Shown: one piece after another, positions 25,294 through 34,129 of the stretch
How positions within the stretch are numbered: the first letter of the stretch is position 1
Layout: every line of letters starts with the position of its first letter
From: G963663315 sp965204925
Lineage (GTDB): Bacteria; Pseudomonadota; Gammaproteobacteria; Arenicellales; Poriferihabitantaceae
Direction: 5' to 3'
Assembly (NCBI GenBank): GCA_965204925.1
Contig: OZ242021.1
Location: forward strand, 186,001 to 250,000
DNA: 64,000 bases
The notes under the pieces: model-generated
Told to the model about the DNA's origin: nothing
The model's database searches: none
The model's input: only the letters and a program-made list of their open reading frames with translations
Made by a program: the position numbers and the translations under genes

Positions 25294-25959
25294 ATGAACC
25301 ACGGTCCGAATCTTCGAATTTTGATCGCCGATGATCACGCACTGGTACGTGGCGGACTGGCCTTGCTGGTCGACATGGCTGCGCCCGGGGCAGAAGTGTT
25401 ACAGGCCGGCAGTCTGGAACAGGTTAACGGCATTCTCGCACAAAAAACTCCAGTCAGCCTGCTGTTGCTGGACCTGCTGATGCCGGGAATGCAGGGAGAA
25501 GCCGGTATCACGAGCATTGCGGATTCGTGGCCCGATATTCCGATCGTGATTGTCTCGATGAAAGAGGATACCGATACCATTCGACGGTTGCTGGCGGCCG
25601 GAGCGATGGGCTATATCCCGAAAACCTCCACCCCCGATATTACGATCAGCGCCATACGTCTGGTACTTGATGGAGGCATCTATGTCCCTCCGCATATTCT
25701 GCGTCTGAATGAAGAGCCTCCACTCCTTCACCACGAGACCCCGCTGACTACCAGCTACCGGACCAGCCAGGGTAACCTGACACATCGGCAGCTGCAGGTT
25801 TTGGAGTTGATCAAATCCGGCAAATCCAATAATGCGATTGCCGACGAATTGGGATTGACAACCGGCACTGTAAAAATGCACGTTTCCGGAATCTTCAGGA
25901 AACTGAATGTGACCAACCGCACCGAAACGGTAGCAACCTGGTCCAGAATCAACGGATGA
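25294..25959 (+). CDS. NarL/LuxR-family response regulator
   Basis: This 221-aa two-component regulator has an N-terminal receiver domain with phosphoacceptor Asp60 (LLLLDLLMPGM), acidic pocket DD13-14 and Lys in GYIPKTSTP. A C-terminal LuxR-type helix-turn-helix includes LTHRQLQVLELIKSGKSNNAIADELGL and VKMHVSGIFRKLNV. It is divergent from the binding-protein gene of the second importer and convergent with the hybrid kinase gene 27 bp downstream. The arrangement suggests that it controls the minus-strand transport and amidase operon (inference). Confidence 0.95.
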   Translation: MNHGPNLRILIADDHALVRGGLALLVDMAAPGAEVLQAGSLEQVNGILAQKTPVSLLLLDLLMPGMQGEAGITSIADSWPDIPIVIVSMKEDTDTIRRLLAAGAMGYIPKTSTPDITISAIRLVLDGGIYVPPHILRLNEEPPLLHHETPLTTSYRTSQGNLTHRQLQVLELIKSGKSNNAIADELGLTTGTVKMHVSGIFRKLNVTNRTETVATWSRING

Positions 25960-25986
25960 CTCCAGGGTCGCCGGGGCCACCGGACT

Positions 25987-28020
25987 TCAGGCGCCAACCC
26001 GCATATTGATCATATTCGTGATCAATGAACGTAATCTGGCTGGCTGTACGGGCTTGAACATAATCTGATAGCCATACCCGGAAATATCCCGTAAATGTTC
26101 TTCCTGTATGTCTCCGGTCACAATCACAGTCGGGATCGCGCAACCGATGACTTTCTGAACGTGACTGGCAATCCTGACACCTTCCGCCCCACCCGGTAAC
26201 CGGTTATCGGCAACAATGACATCAGGAGAAGCGGCTCCGTTGTGTGCGACCACCGCCATGACTTCATCTATATTGCGACCTGTAATCACTTCACAACCCC
26301 AGGATTCCAGCAGATGTCGGCTCGCTTTCAAAACCTCGGCATCATCTTCTACCAGTAACACGCGCACGCCCTGCAAACCATGCGTGAGATGCCCGCACAA
26401 TTCGGGTTCGGGCAATAATTTTTCAGGCAGCTTTTTTTGGCCGAGCGCAGACAGGACAGCAAACCGCGACCCTTTGCCGACTACAGAATCACACTCGATC
26501 CGATGGGACAAACAGAGCGCCAAACGCTTGGCGATCGCCAGTCCGAGGCCGAGGCCCTTGCTCCTGTCTCTCTCCTCGTTATTGATTTGATGGAAGTCTT
26601 CGAAAATTTTCTGCGCCTGATCATTGTCAAAACCACACCCCGTATCCCATACTTCAATTGCAACCGCACTACCTTTCCTGCGCACCCCTGCCAGGACCCG
26701 CCCCTGGTGGGTATAACGAATCGCGTTAGACATGAAGTTACCCAGTATTCGCTCCAGTAAAATCGGATCGCTGCGTACGTATATGCTTGACGATACCAGT
26801 CGGAAAACCAGATCCTTTTGCTGGGCAACCGGCGCAAACTCCCGGAACACCCGACTCAATACATCCTGAATCGGGAAATCCTCAAAATTGGGCTGTATCG
26901 CTCCAGCCTCAAGCTGCGATACATCCAGTAGCGCGCTCAGTTGCCGCGCTGTGGAAAGGGATACGGCATCAATGTTTTCAATCACTGCGAGCGCATCAGG
27001 GCTGTTTATTTTCTGTCGCAATGCGGCAATGTACATCTGCATCGCCTGCAGTGGCTGCCGCAAATCGTGGCTGGCCGCAGCCAGAAACATCGATTTGGCC
27101 CGGTTTGCCCTTTCCGCCTCCTCTTTCGCATCCTGAAGGTCCTGACCCTGGCTCCACAAGTCGTGTTTCAAGCGGTTGAAGCTGCGGCTCATTCGGCCGA
27201 GTTCGTCACCTCTTGCCATGATCACTTTTTCAAGCTCGGACTCCTCCATCCTCTGCATTGTAGTAAACGCATTGATCGTATCGGTCAGCAGTTGCAGGGG
27301 TTTGGAAATGTTGCGTCTGACTATCAACAACAGCATCAAAATGAAGAAAATCATCGCTACAATCAAGGTCAAAATGACGAAACCGATGGCAATGCGCTCA
27401 GTGTAGACCGCTTGCCTCGTTGACTCCTGTGTGATTATCAAGAACCTGTTGATCAGTGTTTCGAGTTGATCCATCAATACGGCTTCATTGTGAATAATGC
27501 CCTGCATGATTTCCGAATCGACTGAAAGAGCCTGGGCTTCAATCGATCGAAGCAGCCTGGCGCCCAACTCGTGGTATATCTGCGCTGTTCGCCTCAGGGC
27601 AGACAGGTTTTGCAACAGCTCCCCGCTGTGCTGAGCCAGCGCGTTTTCATTCTCATTCAGGTTCACTACCGATCTCCGGATGAGCCCTTCGGTAGCCTGG
27701 ATGCTTTGCCGGACATCCTTCCCGTCCCCAAAATAGCCTGAAAACCAGTTTGATTGCAGCGCGGAATTTTTTGCCCTGGGCGCAATCATAATCTCTCGGG
27801 TTTCCCGTATCCGGCTTTGAATTTGTGTTCGAATATTTTCTATCGAGATATATAATGGCAGGGTCGTTGCGGTCACCCGTCCAGCTTCATCACCTAAAAT
27901 GCGCAGTTGTGAAATCGCAACCAGCCCGACAATGCAGAAACCGGCGACCTCGACTGCGATCAGGATCAGTATTTTTCGATCGAGCGAAAGTCGATTGAAG
28001 ATTCTGTTCAAATTCTGCAT
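25987..28020 (-). CDS. Hybrid sensor histidine kinase
   Basis: This is a 677-aa inner-membrane kinase. Membrane helices at about residues 17-39 and 211-233 enclose a periplasmic helical sensor of some 170 aa. A HAMP region follows, then HisKA with phospho-His318 (AAASHDLRQPLQ), HATPase (N432, DTGCGFD at about 459-465, GLGLGLAIAK at about 489) and a C-terminal receiver with Asp605 (VIVADNRLPGG). The architecture (long periplasmic four-helix sensor, kinase, receiver) is like TorS without the final Hpt domain. The neighbouring TorT-like binding protein could present ligand to this sensor, as TorT does for TorS; that link is inference. The facing response regulator is the likely output. Confidence 0.94.
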   Translation of the reverse strand: MQNLNRIFNRLSLDRKILILIAVEVAGFCIVGLVAISQLRILGDEAGRVTATTLPLYISIENIRTQIQSRIRETREIMIAPRAKNSALQSNWFSGYFGDGKDVRQSIQATEGLIRRSVVNLNENENALAQHSGELLQNLSALRRTAQIYHELGARLLRSIEAQALSVDSEIMQGIIHNEAVLMDQLETLINRFLIITQESTRQAVYTERIAIGFVILTLIVAMIFFILMLLLIVRRNISKPLQLLTDTINAFTTMQRMEESELEKVIMARGDELGRMSRSFNRLKHDLWSQGQDLQDAKEEAERANRAKSMFLAAASHDLRQPLQAMQMYIAALRQKINSPDALAVIENIDAVSLSTARQLSALLDVSQLEAGAIQPNFEDFPIQDVLSRVFREFAPVAQQKDLVFRLVSSSIYVRSDPILLERILGNFMSNAIRYTHQGRVLAGVRRKGSAVAIEVWDTGCGFDNDQAQKIFEDFHQINNEERDRSKGLGLGLAIAKRLALCLSHRIECDSVVGKGSRFAVLSALGQKKLPEKLLPEPELCGHLTHGLQGVRVLLVEDDAEVLKASRHLLESWGCEVITGRNIDEVMAVVAHNGAASPDVIVADNRLPGGAEGVRIASHVQKVIGCAIPTVIVTGDIQEEHLRDISGYGYQIMFKPVQPARLRSLITNMINMRVGA

Positions 28021-28117
28021 ACCATCCTGAAACGGGGAACCCGTTGGATATCAGCCCATACAAGGCAAGGATCAGCAGATCCGGCAACTCATACCCGGAT
28101 TCCCCGGCAAGTCCCGT

Positions 28118-29092
28118 TCAGGGGAGCAGCACGGTACAACCGGTCGTTTTTCGGGCTTCCAGATCACGGTGGGCATCCGCCGTCCGTGACAGCGCATAAG
28201 TCTGGTTGACCGCAATCTTCACAATCCCCCTGCCCACGACGTCAAACAAACGGTTCGCTCCTTCCTCAAGCAACACGCGGGTCGCAGTATGGGTAGCCAG
28301 GGTTGGGCGAGTCACATAGAGCGAACCCCTGGACGCAAGAATCGCCGGTCTGAACGGCTCAACCGGCCCCGATGCGTTGCCATAGGTAACCAGTGTGCCA
28401 AAAGGACGCAAGGAGTCCAGCGAAGCCTCGAAAGTAGCCTGCCCGACAGAATCGTAAGACACGGCGACCCCCTCTCCATCGGTGATTTCCCGAACCTTGC
28501 GGACAATATCCTCCTGGCGGTAGAGAATCGTATGGTCCGCCCCGTTAGCCTCGGCCAGCGCCGCTTTTTCACTGGAACCGACGCAAGCGATGACGGTGGC
28601 GCCCAGATGTTTTGCCCACTGGCAAAATATCAGGCCAACGCCTCCTGCGGCAGCCGTAACCAGGATGACATCGCCGGGTTTGACCGCATACGAACGATAC
28701 AACAGGTAGTGAGCGGTCAGGCCTTTCAGCATGATCGCAGCGGCAGTCCGGTCATCCATGCTATCGGGCAGTTTCAACAGTTTTTCCGCTGGCGCCAGAC
28801 GGGCTTCGCTGTAGCTCCCGGGCAACGTGCCATAGGCAACCCGGTCACCGGTCGACAATCCGCTCACCCGCTCACCCACCGCGTCGACCACTCCCGCCGC
28901 CTCCATGCCCAGCACCGCCGGCATTTGCGCTACCGGATATAACCCGGTACGCATATACACATCAATAAAATTGAGGCCGACCGCGGTTTGGCGAATGCGC
29001 ACCTCGCCGGCGCCCGGATCGTCCACATGAACCGCTTCCCATTGAAGCTGGCTGGCGTCGCCCGTGCGGTGAATGCGAATAGCATGCGTCAT
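28118..29092 (-). CDS. qor: NADPH:quinone oxidoreductase, zinc-independent MDR family
   Basis: This 324-aa cytosolic enzyme of the quinone-oxidoreductase branch of medium-chain dehydrogenases reduces quinones with NADPH. The N-terminal region has the GLNFIDVYMRTGLYP motif and GMEAAGVVDAVG; the nucleotide site is AAAGGVGLIFCQWAK; the family DSVGQATF segment is present. There are no structural zinc cysteines. The ATG at 29092 has a GGGAG ribosome site 7 bp upstream and is preferred to a TTG 6 bp earlier. It follows the cystathionine beta-synthase gene by 25 bp and is probably co-transcribed. Confidence 0.92.
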   Translation of the reverse strand: MTHAIRIHRTGDASQLQWEAVHVDDPGAGEVRIRQTAVGLNFIDVYMRTGLYPVAQMPAVLGMEAAGVVDAVGERVSGLSTGDRVAYGTLPGSYSEARLAPAEKLLKLPDSMDDRTAAAIMLKGLTAHYLLYRSYAVKPGDVILVTAAAGGVGLIFCQWAKHLGATVIACVGSSEKAALAEANGADHTILYRQEDIVRKVREITDGEGVAVSYDSVGQATFEASLDSLRPFGTLVTYGNASGPVEPFRPAILASRGSLYVTRPTLATHTATRVLLEEGANRLFDVVGRGIVKIAVNQTYALSRTADAHRDLEARKTTGCTVLLP

Positions 29093-29117
29093 CAGCAACT
29101 CCCGTTAAATCAAAGAT

Positions 29118-30494
29118 CTATTCTTGCGCGATCGCCTCAAGCAGATCATGCCGGGTAATGATGCGCGGGAATCCGCGCGAGTCCCTGACCATCAGCGCAG
29201 GATTCGTACGGTTGATCATGGAAGAAAGGACATCCAGTGTGGTATCGGCCGGAACAAACTGGAATGGTTCATCCATGACTTCGTGTACCGCCTTTTCCCG
29301 GATTGCAGGATCTTCAATCAGTTGCCTGAGCAAGCGGGTATCGCTCAGACTGCCGACAAACTGGTCCCCATCCATGACCGGCAACTGCGAAACGGAAACA
29401 GCAGTCAGCAATGCAATCGCCTCGGTCACACTGGCATCCTTGCTGATCGTGGTAAGCGCGTTTTCGCCGCTTTGCCTGGCAATGATATTCGCCGCCGAGC
29501 CATAGTCGCGTTCTTCGATAAAACCGTGATCATCCATCCAGTCATCATTATAAATCTTGCCCAGATAACGCGTGCCATGATCCGGCAGGATAACCACCAT
29601 AAGATCGTCTTCCATGAGATTCTCCCGCGCCCACTCCAGGGCCCCGCACACCGCCGAGCCGCAAGACCAGCCTACAAACAGACCCTCTTCACGGGACAGC
29701 CTGCGAGTCATGATTGCCCCGTCCTTGTCGGTCACTTTTATGAAGTGATCGATTAATGAGAAATCGACATTGGCAGGGAGAATGTCTTCACCGATGCCCT
29801 CGGTCAGATAGGGATAGATCTCGGTTTCATCGAACACTCCCGTTTCCTTGTATTTCTTGAACACCGAGCCGTAGGTATCTATACCGACGGTCACCACTTG
29901 CGGGTTTTGCTCCTTAAGATATTTGGCTACGCCGCACATCGATCCGCCCGTGCCGACCCCGGCCGCGTAGTGGGTGATTCTGCCGTCGGTATCCCACCAG
30001 ATTTCCGGGCCGGTCGTTTCATAGTGCGCGTCCATGTTGGACAAATTGTCATACTGGTTGGGGTAGTACGAATTTTCGATTTCCTCATTCAGCCGCTTTG
30101 CCACCGAGTAGTACGACCTCGGGTCTTGGGGCGCCACCGCAGTCGGGCAGACATGGACTTCGGCGCCAACCGCTCTCAATATGTCTATTTTCTCCCGGGA
30201 TTGCTTGTCGGCCAGCGTAAAAATACATTTGTAGCCTCTTGCAATGGCTGCCAGCGCCAATCCCATGCCGGTATTTCCCGAGGTTCCTTCAATGATGGTA
30301 CCGCCCGGTTTCAAATCCCCTCTCGCCTCGGCGTCCTCGATCATTTTTATCGCCATGCGATCTTTCATCGAGTTTCCCGGATTGAAGTATTCAACCTTCG
30401 CAAGCACAGTTCCCGGGATACCGCGATTGACGGAATTGAGCTTGACCAGAGGCGTATCTCCGATCGTTTCCACTATAGACTTGTAATAGTTCAT
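29118..30494 (-). CDS. cbs: Cystathionine beta-synthase with CBS domain pair
   Basis: This 458-aa PLP enzyme condenses serine with homocysteine to cystathionine, the entry to reverse transsulfuration. The PLP lysine is in NPGNSMKDR (Lys44), the phosphate loop is EGTSGNTGMG, and GTGGSMCGVAKYL and GWSCGSAVCGA are typical of the family. Two CBS domains occupy roughly residues 340-458. There is no N-terminal haem domain, as is usual in bacteria. A cysteine synthase function is an alternative, but the CBS pair and the family length favour this call. Inverted repeats in the upstream gap may be operator sites. Confidence 0.92.
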   Translation of the reverse strand: MNYYKSIVETIGDTPLVKLNSVNRGIPGTVLAKVEYFNPGNSMKDRMAIKMIEDAEARGDLKPGGTIIEGTSGNTGMGLALAAIARGYKCIFTLADKQSREKIDILRAVGAEVHVCPTAVAPQDPRSYYSVAKRLNEEIENSYYPNQYDNLSNMDAHYETTGPEIWWDTDGRITHYAAGVGTGGSMCGVAKYLKEQNPQVVTVGIDTYGSVFKKYKETGVFDETEIYPYLTEGIGEDILPANVDFSLIDHFIKVTDKDGAIMTRRLSREEGLFVGWSCGSAVCGALEWARENLMEDDLMVVILPDHGTRYLGKIYNDDWMDDHGFIEERDYGSAANIIARQSGENALTTISKDASVTEAIALLTAVSVSQLPVMDGDQFVGSLSDTRLLRQLIEDPAIREKAVHEVMDEPFQFVPADTTLDVLSSMINRTNPALMVRDSRGFPRIITRHDLLEAIAQE

Positions 30495-30521
30495 CTTGAT
30501 GCCGCGCCCGGTAAGAACCCG

Positions 30522-30591
30522 GTTATACTATAACGACAAACGGATCGGGCTGAAGTATCTCTATAGAGATATAAACCGTTGCAATAACGGA
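30522..30591 (-). promoter_or_regulatory. Cluster of three inverted repeats upstream of cbs
   Basis: Three dyads lie in the 150-bp gap upstream of cbs. They are GTTATA-C-TATAAC (30522-30534), the perfect 16-bp palindrome TATCTCTATAGAGATA (30556-30571) and CCGTT-GCAAT-AACGG (30577-30591). The first overlaps a possible -10 element (TATAGT on the minus strand) 28-40 bp before the start codon. They look like binding sites for a dimeric repressor or activator of cbs; the regulator is unknown. Confidence 0.4.
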
Positions 30592-30644
30592 CGCCGAAAA
30601 ATTGCCGAACGACCCGTTGCGCGGCAATTTACAGTGATCGCCGC

Positions 30645-32981
30645 TTACCTCAACCAACTTCTGCTACTGCCTGACAGACCCGAACACGGGGCAAATCCCT
30701 GTGGCTCCGATCCTTTTATGAATGGCAGGTTCAAGCGCTCCTTGCAACGCCGGTTGGCAACCAGTCCGCTAGCGGGGTCGATACTGACGGTCACAATGTT
30801 GCTGTTTTGCACAGGTCCCGGTTTTTCCAGATTCAGGCGTGACATGATTTCCTCCCAGACCCGCATGGCGCCGCTTGCCCCCGACAGGTTGACCGGTTGA
30901 TTGCCGTCCCTCCCGACCCACACAACAGTCAACAAATTGGCGCTGTAACCGGCAAACCAGCTATCCCGGAAATCGTCGGTAGTACCTGTTTTCCCGGCCA
31001 GGTCCAGCCGTGCGTCAAAACTCCGGCCCAGGCCGGCGGCGGTCCCCTGCCGCACGACCATGCGCAGTGTATGATCAATCAGAAAAGCGCTGCCGGAGTC
31101 GATTACCCGGCTTTTGGAAACCGGAAATCTGGCGACCGTGCGCCCCCGCCGGTTTTGAATGCTGCGTATTGTACGTAACGGGATCAGGCTGCCCCGATTG
31201 GCGATAACCTGATACAACTGCGCTATTTCCAGTGGGGAATGCTGGCTGGCGCCGAGCAGGGTTGAGGGGTAGTCGGCTATGTCGCGCTTGATACCGAACC
31301 TGTGCATGGTATCGACAACCCGCTGCACGCCCAGTTCCAACCCAAGCCGTACAGTGGGTACATTGCGGGAATGCACCAGCCCTTGATACAGCGGCGCCGG
31401 ACCACGAAATGTCCGGTCATGGTTCTGCGGAGACCAGAGTCCGCCGCCTTCCGACCGCAGGGTAAGCGGGCTGTCGTCAAGCAGTGTGGCCAGGGAATAT
31501 TTTTCGGGAAACTGTAGCGCGGTCAAATACACCACCGGCTTGACCAGCGACCCGACCGGGCGCCGCGCATCGACCGCGCGGTTGAATCCCGAATAACCGC
31601 GGGAGCGGTCACCGACCAATGCCAGAATTTCCCCACTCCGGGGGTCCACTACGATCACCGCGCCCTGCAGAACCCCGGGCGCCACTGCCTTTTGCCGCTC
31701 AAGGCGGGCCAGTGTGTCGGAGAGCGCCTGTTGCGCGGTTTTCTGGATTTCAACGTCTATCGTGGTATACAGGTTCAATCCGTTTTCCCGTAACACTTCT
31801 GCCGAATAATACTGTCTTAGCTGGCGATGCAGATAATCAAGCCAGGACGGGAAGTCGCTGGTTGACAAAGACTTGTGCTCGACGATTCCGAGCGGCTTTT
31901 GTGACAGAAGCCCGGCGCTCTGCGCGCTGATTACTCCACGCGCGGCGAGAGTATCCAGTACCAGATTGCGGCGCCTGAGGGCCCGCTCGGGATATTTGCG
32001 CGGATTATAAAAGGAAGGCGCCGCGATCATTCCGACCAGCATGGCAACTTCATCAACGTTGAGCTGGTTCACAGGACGCGCGAACCAGTATTCGCTGGCC
32101 AGGGCAAACCCGTGAATGGCGCGGTTGCCGGATTGCCCCAGGAAGACCTCGTTCAGATACATTTCGAGAATGGCGGCCTTGCTGAAACGAAGCTCAAGCA
32201 TGACGGCCATCATGGCCTCGATTATTTTGCGGCCCAGGTTTTTTTGCGGGTTCAGGAAGAGATTCCTGATCAGTTGCTGGGTCAGCGTGCTGGCGCCCTG
32301 GACGGCTCTGCCATGCCGCAGGTTGGACCAGGCCGCGCGCAGGATGGCGCGCGGGTCAACCCCGTAATGAGCCTGGAAATTTCGATCTTCCATAATGAAC
32401 AGCGCTTCCAGCAACACGGCCGGCGCCTCATGCGGCTTGAGCGCAATCCGGTCTTTGTGGGGCCCGAGTTGCAGACTGCCAACCAGTGGCAGAGCAAAGT
32501 CTGCCTGCGCAATATGATCCCCGCTGGCGTGGTCCATAATGCCGGAGATGACGCCGCCGTCAAATGTAATGCGTACAGCGCGCGCTTCGGTCAAATGATC
32601 ACCGTGACCCAGGCGTCGCATAAAGATATCCATGGCATGGGCGGCGACAACGAAGTCCCCGGGTTCTGCAAGCGTGTCGGCGCGGCGATAGCCGTTGGCC
32701 CCAAGCCTGCCTGCGATGTCCCCGGCAGTATATGCCTGGCCCTTCGACAGAGACACTGGACGACCGTATACATGGGCCGGTTCGGCCTGAATGTTGCCAC
32801 TGAAACGATGCCTGATCTCAAGGTCCAAATAAATCAGTATGACCAGCGCTACAAAAAACGACCCCGCTAACAGGCGGGTGGAAATAAACAGCCAGAAATT
32901 GCCGCCCCGCGTTGCTTTTGATCCTGCCCGGGATTTCTTCGGGTTGCCTCGTCTCTTGCTTGAATGACGTTTGCTCGCCAT
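30645..32981 (-). CDS. mrcB: Bifunctional penicillin-binding protein 1B
   Basis: This 778-aa class A penicillin-binding protein polymerises and cross-links peptidoglycan in the periplasm. A basic cytoplasmic N terminus precedes a membrane helix (about 30-50). A UB2H-like region follows (ITFDGGVISGI), which in gammaproteobacteria receives the LpoB activator. The glycosyltransferase domain has MEDRNFQAHYGVDPRAI and STLTQQLIRNLFL. The transpeptidase has RPVGSLVKP (SxxK serine), the SRN motif (VHSRNVPTV) and KTGTT. Length and domain order are normal. It is 43 bp from the convergently or separately transcribed neighbour PerM-like gene and reads in the same direction. Confidence 0.96.
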   Translation of the reverse strand: MASKRHSSKRRGNPKKSRAGSKATRGGNFWLFISTRLLAGSFFVALVILIYLDLEIRHRFSGNIQAEPAHVYGRPVSLSKGQAYTAGDIAGRLGANGYRRADTLAEPGDFVVAAHAMDIFMRRLGHGDHLTEARAVRITFDGGVISGIMDHASGDHIAQADFALPLVGSLQLGPHKDRIALKPHEAPAVLLEALFIMEDRNFQAHYGVDPRAILRAAWSNLRHGRAVQGASTLTQQLIRNLFLNPQKNLGRKIIEAMMAVMLELRFSKAAILEMYLNEVFLGQSGNRAIHGFALASEYWFARPVNQLNVDEVAMLVGMIAAPSFYNPRKYPERALRRRNLVLDTLAARGVISAQSAGLLSQKPLGIVEHKSLSTSDFPSWLDYLHRQLRQYYSAEVLRENGLNLYTTIDVEIQKTAQQALSDTLARLERQKAVAPGVLQGAVIVVDPRSGEILALVGDRSRGYSGFNRAVDARRPVGSLVKPVVYLTALQFPEKYSLATLLDDSPLTLRSEGGGLWSPQNHDRTFRGPAPLYQGLVHSRNVPTVRLGLELGVQRVVDTMHRFGIKRDIADYPSTLLGASQHSPLEIAQLYQVIANRGSLIPLRTIRSIQNRRGRTVARFPVSKSRVIDSGSAFLIDHTLRMVVRQGTAAGLGRSFDARLDLAGKTGTTDDFRDSWFAGYSANLLTVVWVGRDGNQPVNLSGASGAMRVWEEIMSRLNLEKPGPVQNSNIVTVSIDPASGLVANRRCKERLNLPFIKGSEPQGFAPCSGLSGSSRSWLR

Positions 32982-33024
32982 CCTCTTGACCCGACAGACT
33001 CCCGGCGCCGCAGAAATCGGCCGT

Positions 33025-34083
33025 TCAGTCCGCTTCCCCGTCCGGTTTCGGCCACGCGATCATAATGGCGCGCACGAGGGTGGCGAGGGGTATCGCGAAA
33101 AAGATTCCCCACAATCCCCACAACCCGCCAAAGAACAATACCGCGATGATGATTGCGACCGGGTGGATATTGACCACTTCCGAGAACAGGACGGGCACAA
33201 GGAGGTTGCCGTCGAGCCCCTGGATCACGAGATAAACAACGACCAGAGTGATGAACTCGTTGGACCAACCCCACTGGAACCACGCCATCATCGTCACCGG
33301 AATGGTGACCACGATGGCGCCGACATAGGGAACGAGAACGGAAAGCCCGACCACGACCGAGAGCAGCATCGCATATTGCAGGCCAAGATAGACGAACGCC
33401 GTCAATGTCACAAACCACACGACCAGGATTTCCCAGAATTTGCCGCGGACATAATTACCGATTTGCAAATCCACATCTCCCCATACACGAATCGCCAGCT
33501 CATGGTCCCTGGGCAGCAGTTCTCCGGCCCAGCGCAGGATAGTCTGCTTGTCCTTGAGGAAAAAGAAAACGAGGATGGGCAGCAGTACAATATAGATCAT
33601 GATTGTAATGACACTGGCGGTCGCGGAAATCGAATTGGTGATCAGGGCCTGCCCTGCCCCGGTCAGCTGGGTGCGCAAACCGGTGATCAGTTCCCTGACC
33701 TGCTCCGTTGAAATCAGGTCCGGATAACGTTCGGGCAGGGTCATGAGAACAGCCTGGCCGCGGGTTAACATACTGGGGATTTGCTGGACCACCTCTGTCA
33801 ACTGCTTGGACAAGACGGGCAGCAGGCCGAACGTGATACCGGCCAAGAGTACCATGAAGCCGGAAAACACGACCCAGACCGACAGAAATCGTGGTATCTT
33901 CAGTCTTGTCATTCTGCTGACCAGACCTTCGAGCAGATAAGCGATGACCACGGCGGCGATCACCGGAGCCAAGGTGTTGCCGACGTAAGATATGACCAGT
34001 AACAGCCCGATGATCGCCAGGGTGAGAAATACCACCTGAGGATTGGAAAGCTGCTGCCTAAACCAGTTGATGATGCGATTCAT
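33025..34083 (-). CDS. AI-2E/PerM-family membrane protein
   Basis: This is an inner-membrane protein of about 352 aa of the AI-2E transporter (PerM/TqsA) family, whose members are proposed exporters or sodium/proton antiporters. It has about eight hydrophobic segments, a central amphipathic region with the KQLTEVVQQIPSMLTRG stretch and the conserved YVGAIVVTIPV motif near the C-terminal pore. I choose the ATG at 34083; a TTG at 34110 is also in frame. It is divergent from the glycerate kinase gene, sharing a short upstream region, and runs toward mrcB. Confidence 0.88.
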   Translation of the reverse strand: MNRIINWFRQQLSNPQVVFLTLAIIGLLLVISYVGNTLAPVIAAVVIAYLLEGLVSRMTRLKIPRFLSVWVVFSGFMVLLAGITFGLLPVLSKQLTEVVQQIPSMLTRGQAVLMTLPERYPDLISTEQVRELITGLRTQLTGAGQALITNSISATASVITIMIYIVLLPILVFFFLKDKQTILRWAGELLPRDHELAIRVWGDVDLQIGNYVRGKFWEILVVWFVTLTAFVYLGLQYAMLLSVVVGLSVLVPYVGAIVVTIPVTMMAWFQWGWSNEFITLVVVYLVIQGLDGNLLVPVLFSEVVNIHPVAIIIAVLFFGGLWGLWGIFFAIPLATLVRAIMIAWPKPDGEAD

Positions 34084-34129
34084 GAACAGGATGTTTCGAG
34101 GGCTGAACAAACAGTATACTTTATTTCCG

